This document shows positions 43,060 through 52,780 of a stretch of 64,000 nucleotides of DNA, one piece after another (the first letter of the stretch is position 1; every line of letters begins with the position of its first letter). A program made the position numbers and the translations under genes. Below the pieces are notes generated by a model. That model did no database searches. It was not told the DNA's origin and saw only the letters and a program-made list of their open reading frames with translations. The stretch spans positions 1-64,000 of the forward strand of contig NZ_PIPO01000004.1 in NCBI RefSeq assembly GCF_003986975.1, read 5' to 3'. This DNA is from Aliidiomarina soli (GTDB taxonomy: Bacteria; Pseudomonadota; Gammaproteobacteria; Enterobacterales; Alteromonadaceae).

Positions 43060-44895
43060 CTAGCTTACATCTTCGGCCAGAAAACCTCCCGACTGGCGGC
43101 GCCAGAGCTTGGCATACAAACCGTCCTGAGTGATCAGTTGTTCATGCGTACCCTGTTCGATAACTCGCCCCTGATCCATGATCACCAGACGGTCCATCGC
43201 AGCAATGGTGGATAGTCGGTGGGCAATGGCGATCACCGTTTTACCTTCCATCAGGTTATAGAGGTTTTCCTGGATAGCGGTTTCCACTTCACTGTCGAGC
43301 GCGGAGGTCGCTTCATCCAGAATCAGAATGGGGGCATCTTTTAACATTACTCGGGCAATAGCGATCCGCTGGCGCTGGCCTCCGGACAGTTTCACCCCAC
43401 GTTCACCCACATGCGCATCGTAGCCAGTGCGACCTTTGTGGTCACTTAAGTCGGCGATAAACTCATCGGCATGGGCGCGTCGCGCGGCATATAAAAGTTC
43501 ATCTTCGCTGGCATCCGGACGGCCGTACATAATATTGTCGCGCACCGAGCGATGCAGTAACGAGGTGTCCTGCGTGACCATACCAATGTGTGCTCGCAGG
43601 GTGTCCTGCTGCACGTCAGCAATGTTCTGACCATCAATTAGAATACGACCACTCTGCACATCGTAGAAACGCAGCAACAAGTTGACCAGGGTCGACTTAC
43701 CGGCGCCGGAGCGGCCAACAATACCAACTTTTTCGCCGGGTTTGATATTCAGTTTGAGCCCGTCCATCACACCGCTGGCTTTACCGTAGTGGAAGTTAAC
43801 GTCGTCGAATTCGATACCACCTTTGCTGACCTGCAATGGAAGCGCGTCGGGCTTGTCTTCGACCGTACGCGAGACCGCAATCGAGCCGATCCCATCCTGC
43901 ACAGTACCGATGGCTTCAAACAACTGAGTCAGTTGCCACATCACCATTTGTGACATCCCAAACAACCGCAACACCAGGCCTACTACTACCGCCACGGCGC
44001 CTAAGGAGACCGCTTCATTGAGCCATAAACCGATCGCCAGTGCGGCAGAAGCAAACAGCAAGAGGCAGTTGATGACGTATAGCAAACCATACAGCAGCGT
44101 CACCAGGCGCATTTGTTTGTGCACGGTAAGCAGAAAATCATCCATGCCATCGCGGGCAAAACTGGTTTCACGCGCGCCATGAGAGAACAATTTCACGGTC
44201 TGGATATTGGTGTAACTGTCGACGATACGACCCGTCATAATCGAGCGGGCATCGGCCTGTTCCTGGGAGATTTTGCCGAGCCGCGGGACAAACACATAAA
44301 GCAGCAATGCATAGATAACTATCCAGCCCGCCAGTGGCAGGATCAGACGCCAGTCGGCAGTAGCAATCAACACAAACATGGCAAGGAAATAGACGCCAAT
44401 GTAGTTGACCACTTCGATAAAGCTGACCACCACCTGACGCACCGAGAGCGCGGTTTGCATCAGCTTGGTTGCAACCCGGCCGGGGAATTCGTCCTGGTAG
44501 TAGCTCATAGACTGCTTCAACAGATAGCGATGCACCAGCCAGCGAATACGCATCGGGTAGTTGCCGAGCAGGGTCTGGTGCATAAGCAGCGACTGAAACC
44601 AAACCAGTGTAGGCAGGCCAATCAATACCACTGCCGACATGGCGGTCAGTTTTATCCATTCGTTGGCGAGAAAGTTAGCGCGATCCTGCTCTGACAGCCA
44701 GTCGACAATACTGCCAAGAAAGCCGAACAACCAGACTTCGGTAATGGCTACCAGCGCCATCAGAATGGCGACCATAATCAGGTACTTTTCTGAGCCTTTG
44801 GTGAAGTGGTAACAGAAGGCAAAGAAACCCTTCGGCGGTTGGGCCGGCTCGGCTTCAGGAAATGGGTCTAAACGATTTTCAAACCAACGAAACAT
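43060..44895 (-). CDS. ABC transporter, fused permease and ATP-binding half-transporter
   Basis: The 611-residue product has an exporter-type membrane domain with six helices (about residues 35-320) and a nucleotide-binding domain with Walker A GRSGAGKST, signature LSGGQRQRIAIARVML, Walker B ILILDEATSALDSE and the H-loop IAHRLST. It should act as a dimer exporting lipid, peptide or drug; the substrate is unknown. The ATG at 44895 is preceded by AAGGAAG; a frame extension to 44946 lacks a ribosome site and does not resemble the family. Confidence 0.9.
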   Translation of the reverse strand: MFRWFENRLDPFPEAEPAQPPKGFFAFCYHFTKGSEKYLIMVAILMALVAITEVWLFGFLGSIVDWLSEQDRANFLANEWIKLTAMSAVVLIGLPTLVWFQSLLMHQTLLGNYPMRIRWLVHRYLLKQSMSYYQDEFPGRVATKLMQTALSVRQVVVSFIEVVNYIGVYFLAMFVLIATADWRLILPLAGWIVIYALLLYVFVPRLGKISQEQADARSIMTGRIVDSYTNIQTVKLFSHGARETSFARDGMDDFLLTVHKQMRLVTLLYGLLYVINCLLLFASAALAIGLWLNEAVSLGAVAVVVGLVLRLFGMSQMVMWQLTQLFEAIGTVQDGIGSIAVSRTVEDKPDALPLQVSKGGIEFDDVNFHYGKASGVMDGLKLNIKPGEKVGIVGRSGAGKSTLVNLLLRFYDVQSGRILIDGQNIADVQQDTLRAHIGMVTQDTSLLHRSVRDNIMYGRPDASEDELLYAARRAHADEFIADLSDHKGRTGYDAHVGERGVKLSGGQRQRIAIARVMLKDAPILILDEATSALDSEVETAIQENLYNLMEGKTVIAIAHRLSTIAAMDRLVIMDQGRVIEQGTHEQLITQDGLYAKLWRRQSGGFLAEDVS

Positions 44896-44952
44896 AAGGC
44901 TTCCTTGTATACGGCGCGCTTTATGGGGTACGACAAAAACGCGCATAACAAA

Positions 44953-44973
44953 CAGGGGCTATAAGAGCCCCTG
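44953..44973 (-). terminator. Terminator after the zincin-like lipoprotein gene
   Basis: A perfect 8-bp stem CAGGGGCT/AGCCCCTG with a five-base loop. Read on the minus strand it is followed by TTTGTT, so it can end the transcript from the lipoprotein gene at 45001 before the ABC transporter gene. Confidence 0.7.
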
Positions 44974-45000
44974 AGTATACAATAAAAGCGACCTATTCAA

Positions 45001-46428
45001 TCAGAGCTCTATGACATCAATATGTAAATGACTTCCTTGCTGACGAATACTGGTCTCGGCAGCATGGCTAAACTCAACACCCTGCCAGGTAAAGTCAATC
45101 GACTCGAGCTGACAGCTCTCGTTGCCATCACACAAGACCGGCAATGAATCGACTTTAACCTGCAGTCGCAATACCGGACGTTCATCACCCGGTGACTGCA
45201 TATGAGTTGCAGCACCTTCGATAAGAAGCTTGGTCATGTTGCCGTAAATAGAAATCGACTGCGGCTGCGGCAGAACATACGAGCCCTGCTGCGGCTGGGT
45301 AAAGCCCCCCGTACCGCTTGAGAAATTAACATCGAGCCCAGCGGTCGCCTGCTTACTCTTTAAATGAATGGCGAAATCCAGGGTGGCGTCAGTCAGCGCG
45401 GCGAACTGTTCAAGGTTAAGAGCCTGGTCCGGGCTACTTTGTTGGTAGGCCCATTCGACAAGTGCCTCAATCGGGTAGCGGGCTAACAGCTCATTGATGC
45501 GCGCTTCATCAGGCTCTTCGAACTGACGCCACTCGGCGAGCAGGGCGTTTAATGACGAGGCATCGTTGATCTGTTGCTGCGCATTCTGTTCCACCCGGGT
45601 TGCCAGGATCACCTGGGCGGCCCCGGTCCCATAGGAATAACGGCGCAGGTCACTGCTGTTGTGAACCCCTTCAGGGTTTACTTGCAGATGGTCTTTAACG
45701 CGCCGTGTGACGTTAAAACGCGGATGAACCAGACGACCGGCGGTGAGCCCGATGTATTCAGCAGTACCTTCAATAATTTCAAGCTGGTGCAGGCGTTCCA
45801 TCGGTCCAGCGCCCATTTGCATGACCAGTAAATGATCAATGGTCAGCAGGTCATCCAGTAATCCGGGTACGCGCTCGGCAGGGGCATCCAGTGCCTGCTC
45901 CAGCAGATCGCGGCGAAGCTGCAGTAAGGCGCGAATTTGCGGATTTTTAAACGCGTCAGGATCGACAAACTCAGCCACTGCGGTGCGGGAAAAGTGGCGA
46001 CGTTGATAGCCATGGAAGGCTTCATGAAACAGCAGGTTTAAGGTGTCCTGGGGGTTGCTTTGCAAACTCACTGCCGTGGCGACGATATTGCCGAGCTGGT
46101 AGTCAATATGAAAGCTGTCGCTGAGTCTTGGCAGGCTATCTTCATAGTAATAATAGCGCTCGCTAAGCTGTTGGTAGTCGCCCTCTGGCACATGCTCGCT
46201 CACCAGCAACGCGGGCCCTTGTCGAAAATACACAATGAAGGGGGTGTTGGCACTCCAGAAATCCGGCCATAGCTCTTCAGCCTGGGCAGCAGCGCGTTCG
46301 ATATACTGAGCATGCTCGACCAGCTCGCGCTGGGTTTCGTTTTCGGTGGCTATCTGTGAGCTACAGGCCGCCAACCAGGTAACTAATAAACTGCTAATGA
46401 GTAATGAACGCCAGGCAGTAAATTTCAT
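45001..46428 (-). CDS. Uncharacterised lipoprotein with zincin-like HEXXH motif
   Basis: I do not recognise a named family. The 475-residue product has a lipoprotein signal with lipobox LAAC (Cys22). Residues 135-139 read HEAFH in a hydrophobic helix (LNLLFHEAFHGYQRRHF), and EIIEGTAEYIG (Glu220, Glu224) follows about 85 residues later, the layout of a gluzincin-type metallopeptidase where the second element gives the third zinc ligand. The C-terminal part (about 345-475) is beta-rich. It could be an envelope peptidase. It stands alone on the minus strand with a terminator behind it. Confidence 0.75.
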   Translation of the reverse strand: MKFTAWRSLLISSLLVTWLAACSSQIATENETQRELVEHAQYIERAAAQAEELWPDFWSANTPFIVYFRQGPALLVSEHVPEGDYQQLSERYYYYEDSLPRLSDSFHIDYQLGNIVATAVSLQSNPQDTLNLLFHEAFHGYQRRHFSRTAVAEFVDPDAFKNPQIRALLQLRRDLLEQALDAPAERVPGLLDDLLTIDHLLVMQMGAGPMERLHQLEIIEGTAEYIGLTAGRLVHPRFNVTRRVKDHLQVNPEGVHNSSDLRRYSYGTGAAQVILATRVEQNAQQQINDASSLNALLAEWRQFEEPDEARINELLARYPIEALVEWAYQQSSPDQALNLEQFAALTDATLDFAIHLKSKQATAGLDVNFSSGTGGFTQPQQGSYVLPQPQSISIYGNMTKLLIEGAATHMQSPGDERPVLRLQVKVDSLPVLCDGNESCQLESIDFTWQGVEFSHAAETSIRQQGSHLHIDVIEL

Positions 46429-46511
46429 AGTTCAGACCATCCTAGTGGTTAATTTCCGTGCCAGACTTCAGTCCCAATTGGGGCCCTCGGCAATGCGTTA
46501 GTATAAAAACG

Positions 46512-46530
46512 AATAATTTATCCGATTATT
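46512..46530. promoter_or_regulatory. AT-rich inverted repeat upstream of the Old Yellow Enzyme gene
   Basis: AATAAT and ATTATT form a 6-bp inverted repeat with a seven-base spacer in the 213-base gap before the flavin oxidoreductase gene. It could be an operator for a TetR- or LysR-type regulator, but none is encoded nearby. The rest of the gap shows nothing else. Confidence 0.25.
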
Positions 46531-46641
46531 GTCTTTTTAGCAGACCTTGTGAAGCACCAAATCTGACCTCATAGCGTAGACAAGCTTAGCTTACTTGTCC
46601 TGGTTGCTATTCAACCAACAGTCTCTTGAAAGGATCGTCTA

Positions 46642-47685
46642 ATGCACACCAACCTGTTTTCCCCGGTGACCCTAAACCCCACACTAACCCTGAAGAACCG
46701 TGTCGCCATGGCGCCATTAACCCGCTGCATGGCGGCTGCGGATCTGACTCCTACCGATGACATGGCCGCTTATTATGCGCGCCGTGCCGATGTCGGTTTG
46801 ATAATTTCCGAAGCGACCATCATCCGCGCTGATGCGCAGGGCTACCCGAACGTGCCGGGTATCTTCCGCCCGTCCCACATTGAAGGCTGGCAGAAAGTCA
46901 CCGACGCGGTGCATGAAAAAGGTGGCACCATCTTTTGCCAGTTGTGGCACGTGGGTCGGGTTTCGCATCAGGTCTTTCATGGCTCGCGCCCGGTCTCAGC
47001 GTCGGCGATTGGCCTTAATGAACGCATTCCACGGATGCCTGGTCTGACGTACCCGGTGCCGCGCGCGCTCGGCAGCGGTGAAATCGAGCAGCTTATTGAA
47101 GACTATGCAGTGGCCGCTTCCAATTCACGCTCCGCAGGGTTTGACGGGGTCGAAATCCATGGAGCCAATGGCTACCTGCTTGACCAGTTCCTGCACTATG
47201 CCAGCAACCATCGTGAGGATGAGTTTGGTGGTACCCCGGAAAATATGGTGCGCTTCCCACTGGCGGTGGTCGATGCAGTCATTGCTGCAGTCGGTGCTGA
47301 CCGCGTTGGCCTGCGTTTATCGCCGGGCGCTTATGCCCATATGACCGAAGATCCGCGCGATAAAGCGGTCTTTCAATTATTGTTAGCAGAGCTGGATAAA
47401 CGCGACCTGGCCTATCTGCACGTGGGTATTTTCGATGACAGCATGACCTTCGATGCCCTTGACGGCATGCGCTCCAGCGAGTTCCTGCGGGCCAACTACA
47501 AAGGCACCTTTATGGGTTGCGGCAGCTACACCGCCGATCAGGCTGATCAGGGTATCGCTGAGGGCAAATTCGACCTGGCTGCCATCGGCCGACCGTTGAT
47601 AGCCAACCCGGATTACATCCAACGCGTGCAACAGGGCGAAGCGCTGGTTGAATACGACGCCGAGATGCTGAAAACGCTGGTTTAA
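46642..47685 (+). CDS. Alkene reductase, Old Yellow Enzyme family
   Basis: The 347-residue product is an FMN-dependent ene-reductase of the NemA/OYE family that reduces activated C=C bonds and often nitro compounds with NADPH. Hallmarks are LKNRVAMAPLTR, the LWHVGRVSH segment, HGANGYLLDQFL with the active-site region, and AIGRPLIANPDY near the C-terminus for FMN phosphate binding. AAGG lies nine bases before the ATG. It ends directly against the stop of the converging gene, with no base between the two stop codons. Confidence 0.93.
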   Translation: MHTNLFSPVTLNPTLTLKNRVAMAPLTRCMAAADLTPTDDMAAYYARRADVGLIISEATIIRADAQGYPNVPGIFRPSHIEGWQKVTDAVHEKGGTIFCQLWHVGRVSHQVFHGSRPVSASAIGLNERIPRMPGLTYPVPRALGSGEIEQLIEDYAVAASNSRSAGFDGVEIHGANGYLLDQFLHYASNHREDEFGGTPENMVRFPLAVVDAVIAAVGADRVGLRLSPGAYAHMTEDPRDKAVFQLLLAELDKRDLAYLHVGIFDDSMTFDALDGMRSSEFLRANYKGTFMGCGSYTADQADQGIAEGKFDLAAIGRPLIANPDYIQRVQQGEALVEYDAEMLKTLV

Positions 47686-48372
47686 TTAATCGCCGGCTTG
47701 CAGCAACTGCTGACTGCGTTGCTGCAAGTCCTGCAGATATTGGGTTTCTGATTCAATCGAGTCATATTCATCAATCGTACGGCCGAGCGTGACCACTTTA
47801 ACCTGCTTGTCGCCGGAGCCGTTACTGGTGCCGGGCATGCTGAAGGTTAGTGCCATTAGCGCAGCAGACTCACAGTCAAGTGCTCCGCGCACCTCATCAC
47901 TGAACTCTGTTTGCCGCACGAACCGCTCATCGACCCGCTGGTAAGTATGCATGTTGAGTTGGCCGTTCTCGCTGTTTTCGGTCACCAGGCTAAAGCCGGT
48001 CAGTTGCTCATTGTCGGTCCGCGTGTCCGCCTGACTATAGAGGTGAAGTACATAGGTGCGTTCATTGTCCGTCAGTGTAGGGGCAGACTGAATGTCTGTG
48101 GCGAATTGGTTTAGCAACGCATGCCGGGTAAAGGTCTGCAGTGTAGCAGCAGGCATCCAAAGCGTATCCTGAGCTAGCTTTCTGATGCCGTAAGCACTTA
48201 CGTCTTCATACCCGTCCGTACCGTAGGTTCCCATCCATTCAGACGAAAGTATCTGCCGCACTTCGATCTCCTGGCCAAGCAGCGTGACTTCCGTAGACGG
48301 CTCTTCTGCCGCCGCGAAGGGCAAAACAATGCAGCTAAGTACGGCAACAAGTAATCGAGTAAAAAAGACCAT
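47686..48372 (-). CDS. Hypothetical secreted protein
   Basis: I do not recognise this family. The 228-residue product has a signal peptide (about residues 1-22, LPFAAAEE) and a soluble domain with TYVLHLYSQADTRT and RQTEFSDEVRGALDCES; the last 30 residues are Gln-rich and helical. The ATG at 48372 with AAGG eight bases upstream is preferred over a TTG two codons earlier. It is followed upstream by another exported protein gene on the same strand, with an 87-base gap. Confidence 0.65.
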   Translation of the reverse strand: MVFFTRLLVAVLSCIVLPFAAAEEPSTEVTLLGQEIEVRQILSSEWMGTYGTDGYEDVSAYGIRKLAQDTLWMPAATLQTFTRHALLNQFATDIQSAPTLTDNERTYVLHLYSQADTRTDNEQLTGFSLVTENSENGQLNMHTYQRVDERFVRQTEFSDEVRGALDCESAALMALTFSMPGTSNGSGDKQVKVVTLGRTIDEYDSIESETQYLQDLQQRSQQLLQAGD

Positions 48373-48459
48373 GAACAAATCCTTATGTGGTTTCTTCCTC
48401 CCCAGCTAACCTGATCCCAGGTTGGTTGTAAAGACCTGAGCCCGGCGGCACGGATCAGT

Positions 48460-49170
48460 TTAAAGGGACTGAGCGGGGTTCACCCTTAGGCCCTGAACAA
48501 ACCCGCAATTTTCAATTTGGCGGTAGTTCTGGCTTTCTAACGGTCGCAGTTTCGTGATGTCTACCCGGCCGGAAAAATCATGCGTCACTTCACTTTCAAT
48601 CTGATAGTAGAAGTTTACATAGGGACTCTGCTTCGACAGGTTAATATAAGGCATGCCATCAATCGCCCACTGACCCTGCAAGGTCTCGCCGTCTGTATAG
48701 GTCAGTGTAAAGCGATAATCGTTGGTCAGGGTGAGGGTTTGCATCAACTCGCAATTGTCTGCCTGATAGGTCCCGATAACAGAATGCACTGCTCCATTTA
48801 CGAGTCTGTCATCAACCAGGTACAGCCCCATATTGCCGCCTCGATACCAGTGGTTACCGCGCTGGATAATTGACGTGCCAATGCTCTCGTAGCCTAAGCC
48901 ATTAAGAAGCGACACCACGCTGTCGACCTCGCGGCCAAGAGTCGCCGCTGAGCCCAGAATTATGGTCGAAGCATCCATCGTTGCGGGGTGTGGAATCGAG
49001 ATAACCGTAACCTCAAGCCCCGCTTTCTCCAGTTCGTGCTGTATTTCTATAACGCTGGAGGGGTTTAACTTATAGTCATTGAGAAAAACTGTAGGTGATG
49101 CGCAGCCGCTGACAGTGATTAAAGTCACCAGGATCACGCAAATACGTTGCACAGATTGATAAACAGGCAT
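48460..49170 (-). CDS. Hypothetical lipoprotein
   Basis: The 236-residue product has a lipoprotein signal with lipobox VSGC (Cys23). The first half contains a segment resembling a sporulation-like or LytR-C-like alpha/beta element (VIEIQHELEKAGLEVTVISI and DSVVSLLNGLGYESIG), and the second half a beta-rich region with a possible disulfide (Cys in ADNCELM and ENCGFVQ). No function can be assigned. The ATG at 49170 is chosen; a TTG two codons upstream is an alternative. Confidence 0.65.
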   Translation of the reverse strand: MPVYQSVQRICVILVTLITVSGCASPTVFLNDYKLNPSSVIEIQHELEKAGLEVTVISIPHPATMDASTIILGSAATLGREVDSVVSLLNGLGYESIGTSIIQRGNHWYRGGNMGLYLVDDRLVNGAVHSVIGTYQADNCELMQTLTLTNDYRFTLTYTDGETLQGQWAIDGMPYINLSKQSPYVNFYYQIESEVTHDFSGRVDITKLRPLESQNYRQIENCGFVQGLRVNPAQSL

Positions 49171-49287
49171 TGGCAAAAGTTTCCGTCCTTGATTCTTTCT
49201 TCTACTGTACGGTAGAAGTGCGCTGAGGGGAACGAATCGCTTTTTTCTTTAAACACTTTAATTTGATCAAAACTCAAGGAATAAGAT

Positions 49288-50016
49288 TTGAAATCTTTTG
49301 TGTTAATTATTGTTCTACTATCCAGTGTTTTCAGTGCCGCAGCTGGTACCGTTTATGATGAATCGAGAGACAGGTATATTCCGATAGAAATATCGCATCC
49401 CACTTCACAAAGAGAATGCAGTGAGGCTGAAAAATGTCCGGTAGCATTTCTTAGTGCGGGTTATGGTGTCTCTCATATCAAATACTCCTTTTTGTCGCAG
49501 CAGTTAAATCAATTGGGTTACATGGTTGTAGCTATCGGGCATGAACTAGAGAGTGATCCGCCGTTATCAGTATCTGGTGACCTGTATGAATCCCGCCGCG
49601 AGAACTGGAGTCGAGGCGCTGAGACATTGGATTTTATTAAACACAATCTTGAACATGTTCATCAAAATTACGACTTTAATAACTTGTTGCTTATCGGTCA
49701 TTCAAATGGAGGTGATATATCGTCCTGGCTTGCCAATCAGGGTACAGACTACATAGCAACCGTCATTACGCTTGATCACCGGCGCGTTCCGCTTCCACGT
49801 AGTACGGAAATCGAGGTGCTTTCAATTCGAGGCAGTGACTACCCTGCGGACGATGGGGTTTTACCTTCATCACAAGAAAGCGAGCGCTACGGTATTTGCG
49901 TTAAGAAAATAGCGGAATCGCGGCACAATGATATGACAGACTACGGCCCCGTCTGGCTTAAAGACGAGATTGCTCGTACAGTCGCTAATTATCTAACGCG
50001 TGAGCGCTGTGGCTAA
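49288..50016 (+). CDS. Secreted alpha/beta hydrolase
   Basis: The 242-residue product has a signal peptide (about residues 1-19, FSAAAG) and an alpha/beta-hydrolase fold with the nucleophile elbow IGHSNGG (Ser about 138) and a late SRHNDM histidine that may complete the triad. The substrate is unknown. The start codon is TTG, with AAGGA eight bases upstream. The gene and its flanks are clearly richer in A and T than the neighbours, which is compatible with acquisition from elsewhere. Confidence 0.8.
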   Translation: MKSFVLIIVLLSSVFSAAAGTVYDESRDRYIPIEISHPTSQRECSEAEKCPVAFLSAGYGVSHIKYSFLSQQLNQLGYMVVAIGHELESDPPLSVSGDLYESRRENWSRGAETLDFIKHNLEHVHQNYDFNNLLLIGHSNGGDISSWLANQGTDYIATVITLDHRRVPLPRSTEIEVLSIRGSDYPADDGVLPSSQESERYGICVKKIAESRHNDMTDYGPVWLKDEIARTVANYLTRERCG

Positions 50017-50051
50017 TTAGGTTGCCTGGTAAAAGGGTATGGTTTTAGCCG

Positions 50052-51239
50052 TTAAACCGACTCGCCGCAGACCCAGGCGCTGGACCAGGCCCATTGGAAG
50101 TTGTAGCCGCCGAGCCAGCCGGTGACATCGAGCACTTCGCCAATGAAGTAGAGGCCTGGTTGCAGTTTGCTCTGCATGGTCTTGGAACTGACCTCATCAA
50201 CGTCAACGCCACCGAGGGTGACTTCGGCGGTGCGGTAGCCCTCGGTACCGTTGGGTTTAAGCGGCCAGTTGTGGAGGCATTCGGCGATGCTGCTGAGTTC
50301 GGCGTGACTGTAGTCGGCGAGGTTCTTCTGTGGCCATTGTTCGCGCTCCAGCAGAATGGTTACTAAACGCTTGGCGATGTGCTGGCTTAACCAGGCTTTG
50401 AGGCCCATTTTTGGCTGTTGCTGTTTGCTCGCTTTCAGCGCTTCAAAAGCATCTGCGTCGGGCATTAAGTTAATGTGCACGCTTTCGCCCGGCTGCCAAT
50501 ACGAGGACACCTGCAAAATTGCCGGGCCGCTGACGCCGCGGTGGGTAAATAGCATGGCTTCTTTAAAGCTGGCACGGTCGCTGGCAGCAATGACATCACA
50601 GGCGGTGCCGGCAAGGGGCTCAAACTGCGCTTTGTCGCTGTCATGCAGGGTGAATGGCACCAGCCCGGCACGCACGGGCTGGATGCTGTGACCGAACTGT
50701 TCCGCGAGCTTGAAGCCAAACGCGGTCGCGCCGAGTTTTGGCATTGATAAACCGCCAGTCGCGACCACCACTGACTTAGCTTTGTATGCTCCCTGCGATG
50801 TGTCGAGCTGGTACTCCTGGCCGTCGAAACTGACATCAGTCACGTTGGTGCGCAGTTGAACCCGCGCGCCATATTCAGCGCATTCATCAAGCAACATGCG
50901 GACGATCTGTTTAGCAGAGTCGTCGCAAAATAGCTGACCCAGGGTTTTCTCGTGGTAAGCAATACCATAACGGCTAACCTGCGCAATGAAGTCCCATTGG
51001 GTGTAGCGGCTTAATGCAGACTTGCAGAAATGCGGGTTTGCCGACAAAAAGTTGTCTGGCGCGGTGTACATATTGGTGAAATTGCAGCGTCCGCCGCCGG
51101 AAATCAGGATCTTTTTGCCAGCCTGCTTGGCGTGATCGAGTACCAGCACCGACTTTCCGCGTTTAGCGGCGGTGGCGGCGCAATGGAGGCCAGCCGCGCC
51201 AGCGCCCAGAATAATGCAGTCAAATGTCTTAGTTTCCAT
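50052..51239 (-). CDS. NAD(P)/FAD-dependent oxidoreductase, HI0933/YhiN family
   Basis: The 395-residue flavoprotein opens with the FAD-binding LGAGAAGLHCA motif (about 12-22) and has GGGRCNFTN and the second-strand VVATGGLSMPKLGATAFG typical of the HI0933 (YhiN) family, plus a C-terminal GEVLDVTGWLGGYNFQWAWSSA that closes the FAD site. Family members are widespread but their reaction is not established. It is divergent from the YfcC-family carrier gene. Confidence 0.9.
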   Translation of the reverse strand: METKTFDCIILGAGAAGLHCAATAAKRGKSVLVLDHAKQAGKKILISGGGRCNFTNMYTAPDNFLSANPHFCKSALSRYTQWDFIAQVSRYGIAYHEKTLGQLFCDDSAKQIVRMLLDECAEYGARVQLRTNVTDVSFDGQEYQLDTSQGAYKAKSVVVATGGLSMPKLGATAFGFKLAEQFGHSIQPVRAGLVPFTLHDSDKAQFEPLAGTACDVIAASDRASFKEAMLFTHRGVSGPAILQVSSYWQPGESVHINLMPDADAFEALKASKQQQPKMGLKAWLSQHIAKRLVTILLEREQWPQKNLADYSHAELSSIAECLHNWPLKPNGTEGYRTAEVTLGGVDVDEVSSKTMQSKLQPGLYFIGEVLDVTGWLGGYNFQWAWSSAWVCGESV

Positions 51240-51385
51240 TTACTTAGCTCAAAGCAGGCAAGTTCGCGGTTGGCTTCAACCGTTAAAAGCGGGCAGTTTA
51301 GCACAGTTGTGAACAAATCGGATTTGCCTCGGAGCCCCCTTTTGCATAGTCTAGAGCGCGTTTAAATTTCGGGAACTGATTTGTT

Positions 51386-52759
51386 ATGTCAAAAATAAAA
51401 ATTCCACACACGCTGGTGCTGATGTTCATCATGATGATGGTGGCGCTGGTGTTAACCTGGATTTTGCCAACCGGTTCATTTGACCGTCAGGTTGAAGATG
51501 GTTTGACCGTCGTGGTACCAGGCAGTTATGAAATGCAGGAAGATGTCCCCCGGCTGAGCCCTGTGCGCTTGCTTACGGTGATTCCGGAAGCGCTGGAAGC
51601 GGCTCAAAACGTTATTTTCTTCGTTTTTCTGATCGGTGGCGTGCTCGGTATTATTCGTCACACTGGCGCATTGGATGCGGTGATCGGCAAGCTGCTGGAG
51701 AAATTCGGTAGCCGCATGGGTCTGCTCATTTTCGGTGGCATGTTCATTTTTGGCCTGTTCTCATCGGTGATCGGCATGGCTGCCGAGTACGTGGTCTTCG
51801 TGGCTCTGCTGGTCGGGTTGTGCAGGGCCATTAAGCTCGATGCAATGGTGGCGATGGGGATCCTGGTGGTCGGCTATGGTGTCGGGTACGGTTTGTCGTT
51901 AACCAATCCCTTTACCGTGGTGATCGCTCAGGCCATTGCCGAAGTGCAGCCGGGCAGCGGCGCCTGGTTGCGTATTCTGTTGCTGATCCCGGTCTTTGCT
52001 GTTGGCTTCCACCATGTGTACAGCTACGCCAAAAAAGTCAAAGCGGACCCGGCTAACTCGCTATTGGCGGACTTACCGACCGAAGAGATCAAACAGGACG
52101 CTGACGCTTATCCGAAAATGAATAAAACCCATATTGCGGTAATCAGCGCCTTTGGTTTGGCCCTTGCGTTACTGGTTTATGGCATTCAATGGCACGGCTG
52201 GTATTTAACAGAGCTGAGTGCGCTGTTTATTGGCCTGGGGATAGCGACTATCTTTATTGGCCGGCTTGGCTTCGATGAAGCGGCGCAAAAGTTCATTGAC
52301 GGCGCTGCCCAGTTAACCGCGACGGCATTACTGGTTGGTTTTGCCCGCAGTATCGCGATGATCCTGGAAGATGGTCAGGTTCTCGACACCGTTATCCATT
52401 ACTTGTCGATGCCGGTTGATGCCATGGGGTCCTATTTTGGTGCGGTAGGCATGCTCTTCATCCAGTCGTTCCTTAACTTGTTCATTCCATCGGGCTCAGG
52501 GCAGGCGTTTGTAACCATGCCTATTATGGTGCCGATTGCGGACACGGCTGAAATTGGTCGTCAGGTGGCTGTACTGGCGTTCCAGATGGGTGATGGTTTC
52601 ATGAATATGATTGTACCGACTAACCCGGTGTTGATGGGTATTCTTGGCCTGGCCGGAATCCCTTACGACCGCTGGTTCCGCTTTATGGCACCTTTGATGT
52701 TGAAATTGCTGGTAGTGTGTTCGTTCGCACTGATGTTTGCGGTGTTTGTCGGCTACTAA
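51386..52759 (+). CDS. YfcC-family transporter (C4-dicarboxylate/basic amino-acid carrier-like)
   Basis: The 457-residue product is an inner-membrane carrier with about 11-12 helices. It begins with the family pattern KIPHTLVLMF followed by LTWILPTGSFDR, and has GMAAEYVVFVALLVGLCRAIKLD and FLNLFIPSGSGQAFVTMPIM, matching the YfcC/arginine-ornithine exchanger group. The solute is unknown. It stands alone and is followed by a terminator. Confidence 0.88.
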   Translation: MSKIKIPHTLVLMFIMMMVALVLTWILPTGSFDRQVEDGLTVVVPGSYEMQEDVPRLSPVRLLTVIPEALEAAQNVIFFVFLIGGVLGIIRHTGALDAVIGKLLEKFGSRMGLLIFGGMFIFGLFSSVIGMAAEYVVFVALLVGLCRAIKLDAMVAMGILVVGYGVGYGLSLTNPFTVVIAQAIAEVQPGSGAWLRILLLIPVFAVGFHHVYSYAKKVKADPANSLLADLPTEEIKQDADAYPKMNKTHIAVISAFGLALALLVYGIQWHGWYLTELSALFIGLGIATIFIGRLGFDEAAQKFIDGAAQLTATALLVGFARSIAMILEDGQVLDTVIHYLSMPVDAMGSYFGAVGMLFIQSFLNLFIPSGSGQAFVTMPIMVPIADTAEIGRQVAVLAFQMGDGFMNMIVPTNPVLMGILGLAGIPYDRWFRFMAPLMLKLLVVCSFALMFAVFVGY

Positions 52760-52780
52760 CTGGCCACCGCGGCAATCAGA

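Noticed and set aside
44113-44694. 193-codon plus-strand frame inside the ABC transporter gene
   Set aside because: Antisense to the membrane domain of a clear ABC exporter, with no domain of its own.
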